From: Leeuwenhoekiella aestuarii
Lineage (GTDB): Bacteria > Bacteroidota > Bacteroidia > Flavobacteriales > Flavobacteriaceae
NCBI RefSeq assembly: GCF_004104055.1
Contig: NZ_QOVJ01000005.1
Location: forward strand, 1 to 64,000
Length of the DNA stretch: 64,000 nt
Direction: 5' to 3'
In this document: positions 48,287-57,372 of the stretch, in pieces
How positions within the stretch are numbered: the stretch's first letter is position 1
How the letters are laid out: every line of letters starts with the position of its first letter
Notes under the pieces: generated by a model
The model's input: only the letters and a program-made list of their open reading frames with translations
Databases searched by the model: none
Told to the model about the DNA's origin: nothing
Position numbers and translations under genes: made by a program

Positions 48287-49810
48287 ATGAATCAAACTGA
48301 AGAATTTAAAGATCTTATAATACAAGGCAACACTTTTAAAGGAGCAAGTATCACTTTAGGAGCTGCTATGTTAGAAGGTCAGACCATCACAGGTGCACAC
48401 GTAAAAATTCCACTTAAGACTATGAATCGTCATGGTCTTATTGCCGGGGCAACCGGTACGGGTAAAACTAAAACGCTACAGGTTTTGGCCGAAAATCTAT
48501 CAGAAAAAGGAGTCCCGGTTCTGTTGATGGATATGAAAGGAGATCTTAGTGGTATCGCAAAAGCCAGTGAAGGTCATCCTAAAATTGATGAACGTCATGA
48601 AAAAATAGGATTGCCTTTTGAAGCCAAAGACTTTCCCGTAGAACTACTTACACTTTCTGAGCAAAATGGTGTACGCCTGCGAGCTACAGTAAGTGAATTT
48701 GGCCCGGTTTTATTTTCCCGTATTCTTGATGCGACCGATGCACAAACTGGTATTATAGCGATACTTTTTAAATACTGTGATGACAAAAGCCTACCGCTAC
48801 TAGATTTAAAAGACTTTAAAAAGGTTTTGCAATATGCTACTGACGAAGGAAAAGAAGAAATTCAGGACTTATATGGAAGAATTTCTACAGCTTCGGCGGG
48901 TTCTATTTTGCGGAAAATCGTTCAGCTTGAGCAGCAAGGTGCAGATGTTTTTTTTGGCGAAAAATCTTTTGATGTAGATGATCTTTTACGCTTAGATGAT
49001 AACGGAAGAGGAAAAATAAACATCATTCGGTTAACAGATATTCAAGATAGGCCTAAATTATTTTCAACCTTTATGTTGAGCCTTCTTGCTGAAATTTACA
49101 GCACATTCCCAGAGCAGGGAGATAGCGATCAACCGGAACTTGTAATCTTTATAGACGAAGCGCATCTTATTTTTAAAGAAGCTTCAAAGGCATTATACAG
49201 TCAGATTGAAAGTATCGTAAAGCTCATTCGCTCTAAAGGTGTAGGACTTTATTTTGTAACTCAAAATCCCACTGATGTTCCCGAAGGAGTCTTGAGTCAG
49301 TTGGGATTAAAAATTCAACATGCACTAAGAGCCTTTACTGCAAAAGACCGAAAGGCTATAAAATTAACCGCAGAGAACTATCCTGATTCAGAATATTACG
49401 ACACAAAAGAAGTGCTAACCAGTCTAGGTACTGGTGAAGCTCTGGTTTCTGCATTAGATGAGAAAGGTCGCCCTACTCCTCTTGCTGCAACAATGATGCG
49501 CGCGCCAATGTCACGCATGGATATTCTAACCGATGCAGAGATTGAAGAAATAAATCGTAAATCTGCACTCGCTCCTAAATACAATGATACTGTAGATAGG
49601 GAAAGTGCTTATGAGCTGCTCAATGCAAAAATTAAAAAAGCAGAGACTGAAGAAGCTAAAGAAAAAGCGCAACAAGAACGTGCAACAGTAAAAAGAAGTT
49701 CTCGTACTTCTTCGCGTAGTAGTTCAACAGAAAAAGCTATTATTAAAGTACTCACCAGCGCCACGGTTATACGCGGTGTCTTGGGCATTTTAGGTAAACT
49801 AATTAAATAA
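48287..49810 (+). CDS. HerA-like/DUF853 P-loop ATPase
   Basis: The 507-residue protein has Walker A AGATGTGKTKT near residue 53, VLLMDMKGDLSGIA, Walker B LVIFIDEAHLIF, and the sensor-like GLYFVTQNPTDVPEGVLSQLGLKIQHAL, all features of the DUF853 (YjgR) branch of HerA/FtsK-type ATPases. The C-terminus has a charged coiled part, a Ser/Arg run and the hydrophobic end VIRGVLGILGKLIK. Its cellular role is not established. A lipoprotein gene follows after 26 bases. No NurA-type nuclease is nearby. Confidence 0.9.
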   Translation: MNQTEEFKDLIIQGNTFKGASITLGAAMLEGQTITGAHVKIPLKTMNRHGLIAGATGTGKTKTLQVLAENLSEKGVPVLLMDMKGDLSGIAKASEGHPKIDERHEKIGLPFEAKDFPVELLTLSEQNGVRLRATVSEFGPVLFSRILDATDAQTGIIAILFKYCDDKSLPLLDLKDFKKVLQYATDEGKEEIQDLYGRISTASAGSILRKIVQLEQQGADVFFGEKSFDVDDLLRLDDNGRGKINIIRLTDIQDRPKLFSTFMLSLLAEIYSTFPEQGDSDQPELVIFIDEAHLIFKEASKALYSQIESIVKLIRSKGVGLYFVTQNPTDVPEGVLSQLGLKIQHALRAFTAKDRKAIKLTAENYPDSEYYDTKEVLTSLGTGEALVSALDEKGRPTPLAATMMRAPMSRMDILTDAEIEEINRKSALAPKYNDTVDRESAYELLNAKIKKAETEEAKEKAQQERATVKRSSRTSSRSSSTEKAIIKVLTSATVIRGVLGILGKLIK

Positions 49811-49836
49811 AAAACAGACTTAAATTAAAACTCTAT

Positions 49837-50382
49837 ATGAAACGTATTTTATTCATTGCCCTTATTGCAAGTATATCACTCACCTCTTGTAACAGCGATA
49901 ATGCTTTTACAATTACTGCAGACCAAGTAGGACCGTTGACAAAAGACACTCAAGTTAGTGAACTCAAAACCTTGTTTAGCAAAGACAGTGTTGTAGATCA
50001 AAACTCAGGCTTAAGCGAAGAACTCAATGTAAACGCTATTGAAATTTATGAGAAAGGCGGTGAGCAGCTATTAAGCCTTATGCCTACAAAAGAAGGGTCT
50101 CCTAAAACAATTAAAACGATTCAGATTTTTGATGCGCGTTATACCACTGAAGAGGGTATAAACCTCAACAGCACTTTTAAAGATATTACTGATGCTTATG
50201 AAGTTTCACGTGTTGAAACGTTGATTAGCAGCATTGTTATTTTTGTAGATGAAATTAACGCTTACTTTACAATAGATCGTGATGAACTTCCCGGAGAACT
50301 TAAATTCAATATGGATGCTAAAGTTTCTACTGCAGAAATACCTAGTGATGCCAAGATTAAATATTTTATGATAGGCTGGTAA
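49837..50382 (+). CDS. lipoprotein of unknown function
   Basis: The 181-residue protein has a lipobox at SISLTSC (Cys18). The mature part contains ITADQVGPLTKDTQVSELKTLF, a segment like those of periplasmic proteins that test a threshold or trajectory value, but I recognise no named domain. It is probably cotranscribed with the HerA-like gene upstream and the cupin downstream. Confidence 0.72.
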   Translation: MKRILFIALIASISLTSCNSDNAFTITADQVGPLTKDTQVSELKTLFSKDSVVDQNSGLSEELNVNAIEIYEKGGEQLLSLMPTKEGSPKTIKTIQIFDARYTTEEGINLNSTFKDITDAYEVSRVETLISSIVIFVDEINAYFTIDRDELPGELKFNMDAKVSTAEIPSDAKIKYFMIGW

Positions 50383-50392
50383 TCCCGATGTG

Positions 50393-50761
50393 ATGTCTGA
50401 TAAAAAATTTCAAATACAGAAAAAGCCTTTTGTAGTCCCTACTGATGACGGCAAATATATTGGCGAACATTTTGGTAAAGCCAGCGACGGTAATTCTGAA
50501 ATTAGTATTGCTCATATGATCGCACCTCCACATTGGAGCGAACCTTTTCAAACTCCCGATTTTGATGAATACACGTTTATTTTTGAAGGCAAAAAGCAGT
50601 TTTTAATTGATGAGAAAGAGATTATTCTAGAAGCCGGAGAGTCTATTAAAATTCCTGCAGGAACACGTGTGCAGTATAGTAATCCTTTTGACAAACCGTG
50701 TACTTATATATCAATTTGCAAGCCTGCTTTTGATTTCAATAAAGTTAATAGAGAAGAATAA
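50393..50761 (+). CDS. cupin-domain protein
   Basis: The ATG at 50393 is preferred over the GTG one codon upstream. The 122-residue protein is a single small beta-barrel with APPHWSEPFQTPDFDEYTFIFEGKK-type cupin motif 1 (split: HWSEPF, DEYTFIFEG) and motif 2 AGESIKIPAGTRVQYSNP. The usual metal His set is only partly present (His in PPHW; Glu in DEYTF). A function cannot be stated. It begins ten bases after the preceding lipoprotein. Confidence 0.82.
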   Translation: MSDKKFQIQKKPFVVPTDDGKYIGEHFGKASDGNSEISIAHMIAPPHWSEPFQTPDFDEYTFIFEGKKQFLIDEKEIILEAGESIKIPAGTRVQYSNPFDKPCTYISICKPAFDFNKVNREE

Positions 50762-50908
50762 TCAAACCCACTACAGCTCACAAACAACTGTGAATCAAAT
50801 TCTAATTCGTAAATAATTATTAATTCTTACCTAAAGACACGTTAATCTAAAACCCAGCTTGAGTCTATAGCTGTACTTTTAAAATCTAACCTAATAATTT
50901 ATACAATT

Positions 50909-51112
50909 ATGATTAAGATTTTAGCAATAGTTATGGTAATAGGAGGAGCAATTTCACTTGTAGTAGGAATTATGGGTGTTTTTGGAAGTTTGAGCACCGG
51001 TGTTAGCCCTTGGGCCTTGGCTATATTGGGAGGTATTTTTTTCCTTTCTGGTATATCACTATTAAAATATCGAAAAGACACAGACGTTATTGATGCCGAA
51101 AATAAAAATTAG
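50909..51112 (+). CDS. small two-helix membrane protein
   Basis: The 67-residue protein has two hydrophobic segments (about 3-25 and 33-53) and a charged C-terminal tail KYRKDTDVIDAENKN. There is no recognised family. It has its own intergenic leader and is followed by a strong terminator, so it is probably a genuine single-gene unit. Confidence 0.65.
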   Translation: MIKILAIVMVIGGAISLVVGIMGVFGSLSTGVSPWALAILGGIFFLSGISLLKYRKDTDVIDAENKN

Positions 51113-51136
51113 GCCACAGATAACCCGTATATTTGA

Positions 51137-51160
51137 CCCTCTCAAAAAGAGGGTTTTTTT
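51137..51160 (+). terminator. intrinsic terminator abutting the next start codon
   Basis: The stem ACCCTCT / AGAGGGT with a loop of A residues is followed by T7. The very next base begins the ATG of the hydrolase gene at 51161. Confidence 0.82.
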
Positions 51161-52000
51161 ATGAATAAAATTGTCAAAAAAATTCTTCCGAAAGCGATTG
51201 GTTCATATATCAACGTGCTTGCTTTAGTAAGTCCCAGAGCTTCGGCAAAAAAAGCTTTTAAAGTTTTTAGCAAACCCAGACGCGGCAAAATAGGACCTCA
51301 TCACGAAGGTTTTTTAAAACCGAATCTTGAACCACAAGTTACTGTTGAAGAGCATACCATACAACCTTACAGGTGGCCAGGTGAAGGCAAAACCATAGTC
51401 CTTGTTCACGGCTGGGAAAGTCATACACATCGGTGGAAAGATATGATTCACCGGTTTCAAGAAGAAGATTATAATATCATTGCCTTTGATGCACCCGCAC
51501 ACGGTTACAGTAGTGGTAAATACTTTTATGTTCCACTTTATCACAAGGCACTACGTGTAATTTTAAATACGTATCAGCCTGATTACCTCATCGGTCATTC
51601 TATGGGCGGAATGACTGTTTTATACAACCAGTCGCAGGAAGAAACTTTTAAAACTGAAAAATTAGTGATCCTGGGAGCTCCAGATAAATTAGAAAGCATC
51701 TTAAAAGATTACCAAAAACTTTTAGGCTTAAACAATAGAGCGCTAAAAGCATTGGATAATTTTTTCCTAAATAAATTCAATTTTAAAACTGTTGAGTTTT
51801 CTTCTTCCGCTTTTGCAAGAAAAATAACTGTGCCTACACTAGTCATTCACGATAAAGATGATACTATTACTCCGGCTTCTGGCTCACACGCCATTCATTC
51901 AGAATTACAAAAATCTAAATTTATAGAGACTAAAGGTCTTAATCATTCGCTTTACGATAATGAGGTAAATGAAAAAATCATAAATTTTTTAAAAGAGTAA
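51161..52000 (+). CDS. alpha/beta hydrolase
   Basis: The 279-residue protein has the alpha/beta hydrolase fold: VLVHGWESHTHRWKDM (oxyanion HG), FDAPAHGYSSG, the nucleophile elbow GHSMGG, DKDDTI for the acid, and GLNHSLYDN for the His. The N-terminal 50 residues are basic and partly hydrophobic. The substrate is unknown. The ATG comes immediately after the T-run of a terminator hairpin, leaving no room for a separate ribosome site. An rluF-like gene follows after 28 bases. Confidence 0.88.
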   Translation: MNKIVKKILPKAIGSYINVLALVSPRASAKKAFKVFSKPRRGKIGPHHEGFLKPNLEPQVTVEEHTIQPYRWPGEGKTIVLVHGWESHTHRWKDMIHRFQEEDYNIIAFDAPAHGYSSGKYFYVPLYHKALRVILNTYQPDYLIGHSMGGMTVLYNQSQEETFKTEKLVILGAPDKLESILKDYQKLLGLNNRALKALDNFFLNKFNFKTVEFSSSAFARKITVPTLVIHDKDDTITPASGSHAIHSELQKSKFIETKGLNHSLYDNEVNEKIINFLKE

Positions 52001-52028
52001 GAAGTCATTCTTATTTAAATCAAACACT

Positions 52029-52823
52029 ATGTCAGAAATTCCTTTAACTCGAATAAATAAGTTTTTAAGCGAAGTAGGTTTTTGTTCACGTCGGGAGGCA
52101 GATAAACTTATTGATGCCGGCCGTATTACAATTAACGGAAGCGTACCAGAAATGGGTACTAAAGTGAGCTCGGCCGACGAAATACGAGTTGACGGTAAAT
52201 TAGTAGGCGAAGAAAAAGACCCACCAGTTTACTTAATCTTCAACAAACCTGTTGGCATAGTTTGTACTACAGACACTCGGGTAGAAAAAGACAATATTAT
52301 TGACTACATCAACTATCCTACTCGCATTTTTCCGGTTGGGAGACTTGACAAAGCCAGTGAAGGTTTAATCTTTTTAACCAACGATGGCGATATCGTAAAT
52401 AAAATTCTACGTGCTCGCAACAATCACGACAAAGAATACATTGTTGAAGTTGACAAACCCATTACTACTTCTTTTGTAAAAAGTATGGCTGGTGGTGTGC
52501 CTATTCTAGATACAATTACGCGAAAATGTGAAGTTGAACAATTGGGCAAAAAACGCTTCAAAATCATCTTAACGCAAGGTCTCAATCGCCAAATTAGACG
52601 TATGTGTGAGCATCTAGGCTATAATGTCACCAGATTGAAACGCGTGCGTATAATGAACATCAATCTTGATTTGAATGTCGGGAAGTACCGCCAGTTCACC
52701 AAAGAAGAACTCAAACAACTTAACGAACTTCTTTCTGAGAGTAGCGGTGAATTTGACCCCAATACTGAGCCTGGCAAACGACCTATTGTAAAACCTTCAG
52801 GCCCCAGACGCCGAAGAATGTAA
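52029..52823 (+). CDS. rluF: 23S rRNA pseudouridine synthase, RluF/RluB type
   Basis: The 264-residue protein has an N-terminal S4 RNA-binding domain (TRINKFLSEVGFCSRREADK), the catalytic FPVGRLDKASEGLIFLTNDG with its Asp, and the family segment GLNRQIRRMCEHLGYNV. The C-terminal tail is basic. RluF modifies U2604 of 23S rRNA in E. coli; RluB and RluE are close relatives, so the exact target is inferred from the overall pattern. Confidence 0.88.
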   Translation: MSEIPLTRINKFLSEVGFCSRREADKLIDAGRITINGSVPEMGTKVSSADEIRVDGKLVGEEKDPPVYLIFNKPVGIVCTTDTRVEKDNIIDYINYPTRIFPVGRLDKASEGLIFLTNDGDIVNKILRARNNHDKEYIVEVDKPITTSFVKSMAGGVPILDTITRKCEVEQLGKKRFKIILTQGLNRQIRRMCEHLGYNVTRLKRVRIMNINLDLNVGKYRQFTKEELKQLNELLSESSGEFDPNTEPGKRPIVKPSGPRRRRM

Positions 52824-52955
52824 AGCTTATTTCTGTACCAGAAATCATTTTATGTATTACAAAGGCTTAGTAATCATTAAACCTGTGTTAAGGAGCATCC
52901 ACAACTGAATAATTCCTTTTATTTTTAAATAGCACTTATTTAGATTTAAAGAATT

Positions 52956-53201
52956 ATGGCAGATAAGATTCCTTCGGTTAAAAATGAAGAACAATATGAA
53001 GCTTTGCGTGATCAAGGCTACAGCAAAGAGAAGTCTGCTCGTATAGCAAATACTCCAGATGCCGGTAAAAAAGGCGGTAAAGCAGAAAAATATGAAGACC
53101 GCACCAAAGATGACCTTTACCAGCAAGCTAAAAACATAGGAATAGACGGCAGATCTAAAATGAGTAAAAAAGAACTCATCAACGCTTTACGCAATAACTA
53201 A
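52956..53201 (+). CDS. DUF7218-like small protein with Rho_N/SAP-like helix
   Basis: The 81-residue charged protein starts MADKIPSVKNEEQYEALRDQ, contains GYSKEKSARIANTP and ends with a short helical motif, DDLYQQAKNIGIDGRSKMSK followed by KELINALRN, resembling Rho_N and SAP elements. It might bind nucleic acid; this is inferred. It is 132 bases downstream of the rluF-like gene and 25 bases before a VOC gene. An 89-codon frame on the opposite strand is antisense and not credible. Confidence 0.78.
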   Translation: MADKIPSVKNEEQYEALRDQGYSKEKSARIANTPDAGKKGGKAEKYEDRTKDDLYQQAKNIGIDGRSKMSKKELINALRNN

Positions 53202-53225
53202 TAAACGAACTAACCCTTAACGACT

Positions 53226-53645
53226 ATGCCTGCACCTTTTCACTTAGCTATTCCTGTTGATGATGTAGCCAAAGCCCGCAAATTTTACAGAGATACTTTA
53301 GAACTTTCTGAAGGTCGCAGCAGTGAGCAATGGGTAGACTTTGACTTTTTTGGACATCAGCTTGTTATTCATTATAAGCCAAAAGAAGAAAAGGCATCCA
53401 TACATCACAATGCCGTAGACGGTAAAGAAGTACCGGTTCCACATTTTGGGGTAGTACTGGATTGGGATGATTTTCATCTTTTTGCCAAACAACTAAAATC
53501 AAAAAAGATTGAATTTGCAATTGAGCCTTACATTCGCTTTGAAAGTCTTCCCGGAGAACAAGCAACGATGTTCTTTTACGATCCGTGCGGAAATGCATTA
53601 GAGTTTAAAAGTTTTAAAGATATTTCTCAACTATTCTCCAAATAA
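53226..53645 (+). CDS. VOC-fold (glyoxalase/bleomycin-resistance type) protein
   Basis: The 139-residue protein has the two-module VOC pattern: [21 protein letters not shown] at the start, [20 protein letters not shown] in the middle and [16 protein letters not shown] at the end with a metal Glu. The enzymatic role is unknown. It shares one base with the next gene (TAATG). Confidence 0.88.
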   Translation: MPAPFHLAIPVDDVAKARKFYRDTLELSEGRSSEQWVDFDFFGHQLVIHYKPKEEKASIHHNAVDGKEVPVPHFGVVLDWDDFHLFAKQLKSKKIEFAIEPYIRFESLPGEQATMFFYDPCGNALEFKSFKDISQLFSK

Positions 53646-54703
53646 TGAACAAATTAAAACCCGAATTAGTACGCCAACTTTTTTTAATAATCTTAATACT
53701 CTTTCTCTTTGTACTTATAGTAGAAGAGATGACTCCCTATTTATCTGGTGTTTTAGGCGCAATCACCTTATACGTACTCTTGCGTAAATTTGTTAAATGG
53801 TTAGTAAATAGAGGTTGGAAGTTAGGACTTGCTGCAGGTACTGCCATGCTGATTTCGTTTATCGTCATCCTAGTACCTATAGGGCTAACTGTCATGATGC
53901 TCACTAACAAAATAGGTAAAGCAGTAAAAAATTCTGAACGTGTTGTTGAAGTTGTAAAAAATCAAGTTGGGGTTTGGGAATCAGACCTAGGATTTAGCGT
54001 AAGTGACTCTATAGATACTAATTCTATTACAAGTTGGGTTTCTACGAATCTACAAAACTTTGCAGGTGGAACGTTTAATGTTTCTATCGCTATAGGTATA
54101 ATGTATTTTATTCTCTATTATATGTTAGTCAATAATGATAAAATGCACAAATCACTTTATGCATTCATACCACTCAACGAAGAAAATATCGCTCGAATAG
54201 GTCACGAGAGTGTTGCAATGGTAAAAAGCAATGCTTTAGGAATACCTCTGGTTGCTTTAGCTCAAGGTATTGTTGCCTTAATCGGGTTTTTCATCTTTGG
54301 TGTTCCAGATCCTTTTTTCTGGTTTGTAATCACGGCTATTGGCAGTATGATTCCATTTGTGGGAACTTTATTAGGTATTGTTCCTGTAGTGATTCTTATG
54401 ATTGCCAGCGGAAATAATCTTCAGGCTGTGGGTATTGCAATTTATGGGCTTGTAGTAGTAGGTTCTACAGATAACTTAATACGCCTTTATGTTTTAGAAC
54501 GTCTTGCCAATGTACACCCGTTAGTAACACTAATTGGTGTGATTGTGGGGGTACCTCTTTTTGGGTTTATAGGACTTATTTTTGGCCCGTTACTTATTAG
54601 TTTGTTTTTGCTGATTGTGAAAATATACAAACACGAATATGGCGATGCGGATACCGAATTTGATAATTTAACTCCTGATGTTTCAGAAGATAATCAAGAC
54701 TAA
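53645..54703 (+). CDS. AI-2E family transporter (YdiK/TqsA-like)
   Basis: The 352-residue membrane protein has about eight helices, the family's YILYYMLVNNDKM segment, IGSMIPFVGTLLGIVPVVIL and HPLVTLIGVIVGVPLFGFIG. AI-2E family proteins export small molecules or ions; autoinducer-2 export is shown for only a few. It overlaps the upstream VOC gene by one base and the next gene by 26 bases, so the three are translated together. Confidence 0.9.
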   Translation: MNKLKPELVRQLFLIILILFLFVLIVEEMTPYLSGVLGAITLYVLLRKFVKWLVNRGWKLGLAAGTAMLISFIVILVPIGLTVMMLTNKIGKAVKNSERVVEVVKNQVGVWESDLGFSVSDSIDTNSITSWVSTNLQNFAGGTFNVSIAIGIMYFILYYMLVNNDKMHKSLYAFIPLNEENIARIGHESVAMVKSNALGIPLVALAQGIVALIGFFIFGVPDPFFWFVITAIGSMIPFVGTLLGIVPVVILMIASGNNLQAVGIAIYGLVVVGSTDNLIRLYVLERLANVHPLVTLIGVIVGVPLFGFIGLIFGPLLISLFLLIVKIYKHEYGDADTEFDNLTPDVSEDNQD

Positions 54704-55157
54704 ATATCCACCATCAGATAAACCTGTACTCATTTGGGATGGTAATTGTGGTTTCTGTAGATTTTGGATAACCAGATGGAAATCTAAAACTGGCGATGCG
54801 CTAGACTACAAAACCTTTCAAGAAACTTCAAAAAAATATAAAGATTTTCCGCTGAAGGAATTTAAAAAAGCAAGTCGACTTATAGAACCCAACGGAAATG
54901 TATATAGTGGTCCCGATTCTGCATACCGTTGTTATGATTACGCAAAGCGGAAAAATTACCCGTATCACAAGTGGTATGTTTCAAGTAAGATATTTAGATC
55001 TATAAGCGATAACTCATATAACTATTTTGCTAAGAATCGCCCGGCGATGTTTAAGATCACCAAAATATTATTCGGTAATAACCCGCTGAGTCTAAAACCT
55101 TACTGGGCTCTATATATTCTTGGTATTATACTATTGTTTTTTGTGGTTTTTCAATAA
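54678..55157 (+). CDS. DCC family thiol-disulfide oxidoreductase-like protein (DUF393)
   Basis: The 159-residue protein has the DCC signature IWDGNCGFCRFWITRW near residue 20, with the CxxC pair intact, and a hydrophobic C-terminal helix. The family is related to thioredoxin; activity is not proven. Its start lies inside the end of the AI-2E gene. Confidence 0.87.
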   Translation: MFQKIIKTKYPPSDKPVLIWDGNCGFCRFWITRWKSKTGDALDYKTFQETSKKYKDFPLKEFKKASRLIEPNGNVYSGPDSAYRCYDYAKRKNYPYHKWYVSSKIFRSISDNSYNYFAKNRPAMFKITKILFGNNPLSLKPYWALYILGIILLFFVVFQ

Positions 55158-55237
55158 ATTGCCCTTCAGCATTACTAGCTACTCAAAAATCAATAAGGAA
55201 TTTTGAGTAATTTATAATTTAGACCAAACAATATTTT

Positions 55238-55978
55238 ATGCAAATACTAGGAGTAGACGTAGGTGGTTCAGGAATAAAAGGGGTTCCTGTCAATCTCGAC
55301 AAAGAAGAATATTTAGGTGAACGTTTTAGATTAGATACTCCTGTTCCACGCGAGCCAAAAGCTATGGTAAACACTATCGCTGATGTTGTTAAACACTGGG
55401 ATTGGAAAGGTCCCGTAGGCATTGGCTTCCCTACTGTTATTCATAAAGGAAAAGCTCTTGAACACGGAAATCTGGACAAGTCCTGGTTAGGCCTTCAGGT
55501 TGATGATATGATTTCTCAAAAAATAGGATTACCCGTAAATGTTATGAATGATGCCGACGCAGCCGGACTTGCCGAAATGGAATTTGGTGTAGGCAAAGGC
55601 GTTGATGGTCTTGTAATCGTTGTTACCGTAGGAACTGGTATAGGAAGCGGTGTTTTCTTTAATGGCGAACTCATCCCGAATTTTGAATTGGGGCAAATGC
55701 GCTATAAGAAAAATAAGATCATCGAGAAGTATGCCTCCAGGCGTGTACGTTTGGACAATAACATGAGTTTTAAAAAATGGGGTAAACGCTTCAATAAATT
55801 TATACAGCTGACTACTAGAATTTCACAACCAGAACTAATAATTATTGGTGGTGGTGCGAGTAAAAACTTAGATGAGTATATTAAATATCTAAAAACAGAT
55901 ATACCCATTGTAGCTGCGCACACTCGTAATCACGCTGGGATTATTGGTGCGGCTTTAGGAGCAAGACATTTGTTGTAA
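55238..55978 (+). CDS. ppgK: polyphosphate glucokinase-like ROK kinase
   Basis: The 246-residue protein begins ILGVDVGGSGIKGVPV (phosphate-1), has GIGFPTVIHKGKALEHGNLD, NDADAAGLAEMEFG with the catalytic Asp, VTVGTGIGSG (phosphate-2) and IIIGGGASKN (adenosine). This matches polyphosphate/ATP glucokinases, which phosphorylate glucose with polyP or ATP. The polyP preference is inferred from family resemblance. A 9-bp inverted repeat (55180-55188 with 55201-55209) precedes the gene. Confidence 0.9.
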   Translation: MQILGVDVGGSGIKGVPVNLDKEEYLGERFRLDTPVPREPKAMVNTIADVVKHWDWKGPVGIGFPTVIHKGKALEHGNLDKSWLGLQVDDMISQKIGLPVNVMNDADAAGLAEMEFGVGKGVDGLVIVVTVGTGIGSGVFFNGELIPNFELGQMRYKKNKIIEKYASRRVRLDNNMSFKKWGKRFNKFIQLTTRISQPELIIIGGGASKNLDEYIKYLKTDIPIVAAHTRNHAGIIGAALGARHLL

Positions 55979-55991
55979 TTCTTATTAGAAC

Positions 55992-56023
55992 AAAAAAGAG
56001 GTCATATTGACCTCTTTTTTTGT
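55992..56023. terminator. bidirectional intrinsic terminator
   Basis: The stem AAAAGAGGTCA / TGACCTCTTTT has a three-base loop with A and T runs. It lies between the convergent ppgK-like and folD genes. Confidence 0.9.
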
Positions 56024-56039
56024 TAGAAACTTCAGAGTC

Positions 56040-56927
56040 TTAAGATTGAAGTTCGTTATGTCTTGCTCGTGCAAGCAATGTATTTTTTAACAACATAGCG
56101 ATCGTCATCGGTCCTACACCTCCAGGAACCGGAGTAATGAAAGATGCTTTTTTACTCACAGCTTCAAAATCTACATCTCCGGTAATTCTATAACCGCGCT
56201 CTTTAGTTTCATCAGGAACACGCGTAATGCCTACATCAATTATAGTAACATTATCTTTTACCATATCAGCTTTTAAAAACTCTGGAACTCCTAAAGCGGT
56301 GATAATTATATCGGCTTGTTTAGTTAATTCTTCAAGATTTTTAGTGCGGCTATGCGTAAGTGTTACCGTGCTGTCTCCAGGATTTCCTTTTTGAGACATC
56401 AAAATACTCATCGGGCGGCCTACAATATGACTACGACCTATTACAACGGTATGTTTACCTGAAGTTTCTACGTTATAACGCTTCAGTAATTCCATAATAC
56501 CAAACGGCGTTGCAGGTATAAACACCGGCATATCTTGAGCCATTTTACCAAAATTGGTAGGATGAAAACCATCTACATCTTTATCTGGATCAACAGCCAG
56601 TAATACTTTTTGAGAGTCTATATGTTTCGGTAACGGGAGCTGAACAATATAACCGTCAATTTCGGGATTTTTATTCAACGTATCTATTTGACTGAGCAAC
56701 TCTTCCTCGGTAGTTTCTTCAGGCAACTGAATCAATGTAGATTCAAAACCTATACGCTCACAAGCACGAACTTTACTACCTACATACGTTAAACTAGCAC
56801 CATCGTTACCTACCAAAACTGCGGCTAAATGAGGTACTTTTTCGCCTTTAGCTTTCATAGCTTTTACTTCTTCGGCGATCTCATTTTTTAAATCGTTACT
56901 GGTTTTTTTTCCGTCTAAGATTGTCAT
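56040..56927 (-). CDS. folD: methylenetetrahydrofolate dehydrogenase/cyclohydrolase
   Basis: FolD interconverts methylene-, methenyl- and formyl-THF. The 295-residue protein has [20 protein letters not shown] with the catalytic Lys, [21 protein letters not shown], the dinucleotide site [13 protein letters not shown], and the [15 protein letters not shown] end. It follows ffh and a four-helix-bundle gene on the same strand. Confidence 0.97.
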   Translation of the reverse strand: MTILDGKKTSNDLKNEIAEEVKAMKAKGEKVPHLAAVLVGNDGASLTYVGSKVRACERIGFESTLIQLPEETTEEELLSQIDTLNKNPEIDGYIVQLPLPKHIDSQKVLLAVDPDKDVDGFHPTNFGKMAQDMPVFIPATPFGIMELLKRYNVETSGKHTVVIGRSHIVGRPMSILMSQKGNPGDSTVTLTHSRTKNLEELTKQADIIITALGVPEFLKADMVKDNVTIIDVGITRVPDETKERGYRITGDVDFEAVSKKASFITPVPGGVGPMTIAMLLKNTLLARARHNELQS

Positions 56928-56961
56928 ACTCTATATAGTTGGCAGTATCAGCTGGCAGTTT

Positions 56962-57327
56962 TCAGTTACAACCAAACCTTCCTGGATTATTGATCATATA
57001 ATTTAATAGCCTCCCTACTTCTCTACTCTTTTCGAGTTTTAAGGAATAGTCAGTTTCTGAAATGTATTCACAAGCGAGTGAAAATTTCGACCAAGTTTGA
57101 GTTTCTCCATTCTCAGCATCACAATCCGTTAACTTACTTACAAAATGTTTTTCGTACTTTCTTTTTCTATACGCTTCAGACATATTAGCACAAACTGATC
57201 TTGAACTTCTTCTAACTTGATCAGTCAGTGAAAACTGCTCTTCTTTTGGAAAAGATTTAGTAATCTCAAGGATTTCCATATCCGATTCAAATGCTTTCTG
57301 ATATGCTATTAAATCTTCTACACCCAT
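56962..57327 (-). CDS. four-helix-bundle protein (23S rRNA-intervening-sequence type)
   Basis: The 121-residue protein has LIAYQKAFESDMEILEITKS, QFSLTDQVRRSSRSVCANMS and EAYRKRKYEKHFVSKLTDCD, the hallmarks of the TIGR02436 family. Members were first seen as ORFs within rRNA intervening sequences but are often free-standing, as here. It lies between ffh and folD with 46- and 34-base gaps. Function unknown; its presence inside this housekeeping row suggests recent insertion. Confidence 0.88.
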   Translation of the reverse strand: MGVEDLIAYQKAFESDMEILEITKSFPKEEQFSLTDQVRRSSRSVCANMSEAYRKRKYEKHFVSKLTDCDAENGETQTWSKFSLACEYISETDYSLKLEKSREVGRLLNYMINNPGRFGCN

Positions 57328-57372
57328 AAGTATTAGTAAAAAAGTACTGCTTGCTGAGACTGTAAACTGGTG

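Noticed and set aside
48287-49810. HerA-like ATPase as part of a HerA-NurA or Sir2-HerA defence system
   Set aside because: No NurA, Sir2 or nuclease gene lies beside it, and the sequence fits the widespread DUF853 branch.
52857-53126. 89-codon hydrophobic minus-strand frame
   Set aside because: Antisense to the DUF7218-like gene; its Phe/Ile richness comes from complementing Lys/Glu codons.
55180-55209. Inverted repeat TACTCAAAA/TTTTGAGTA as a terminator
   Set aside because: The stem has no G/C-rich part and no T-run after it; it could be an operator but nothing more supports that.
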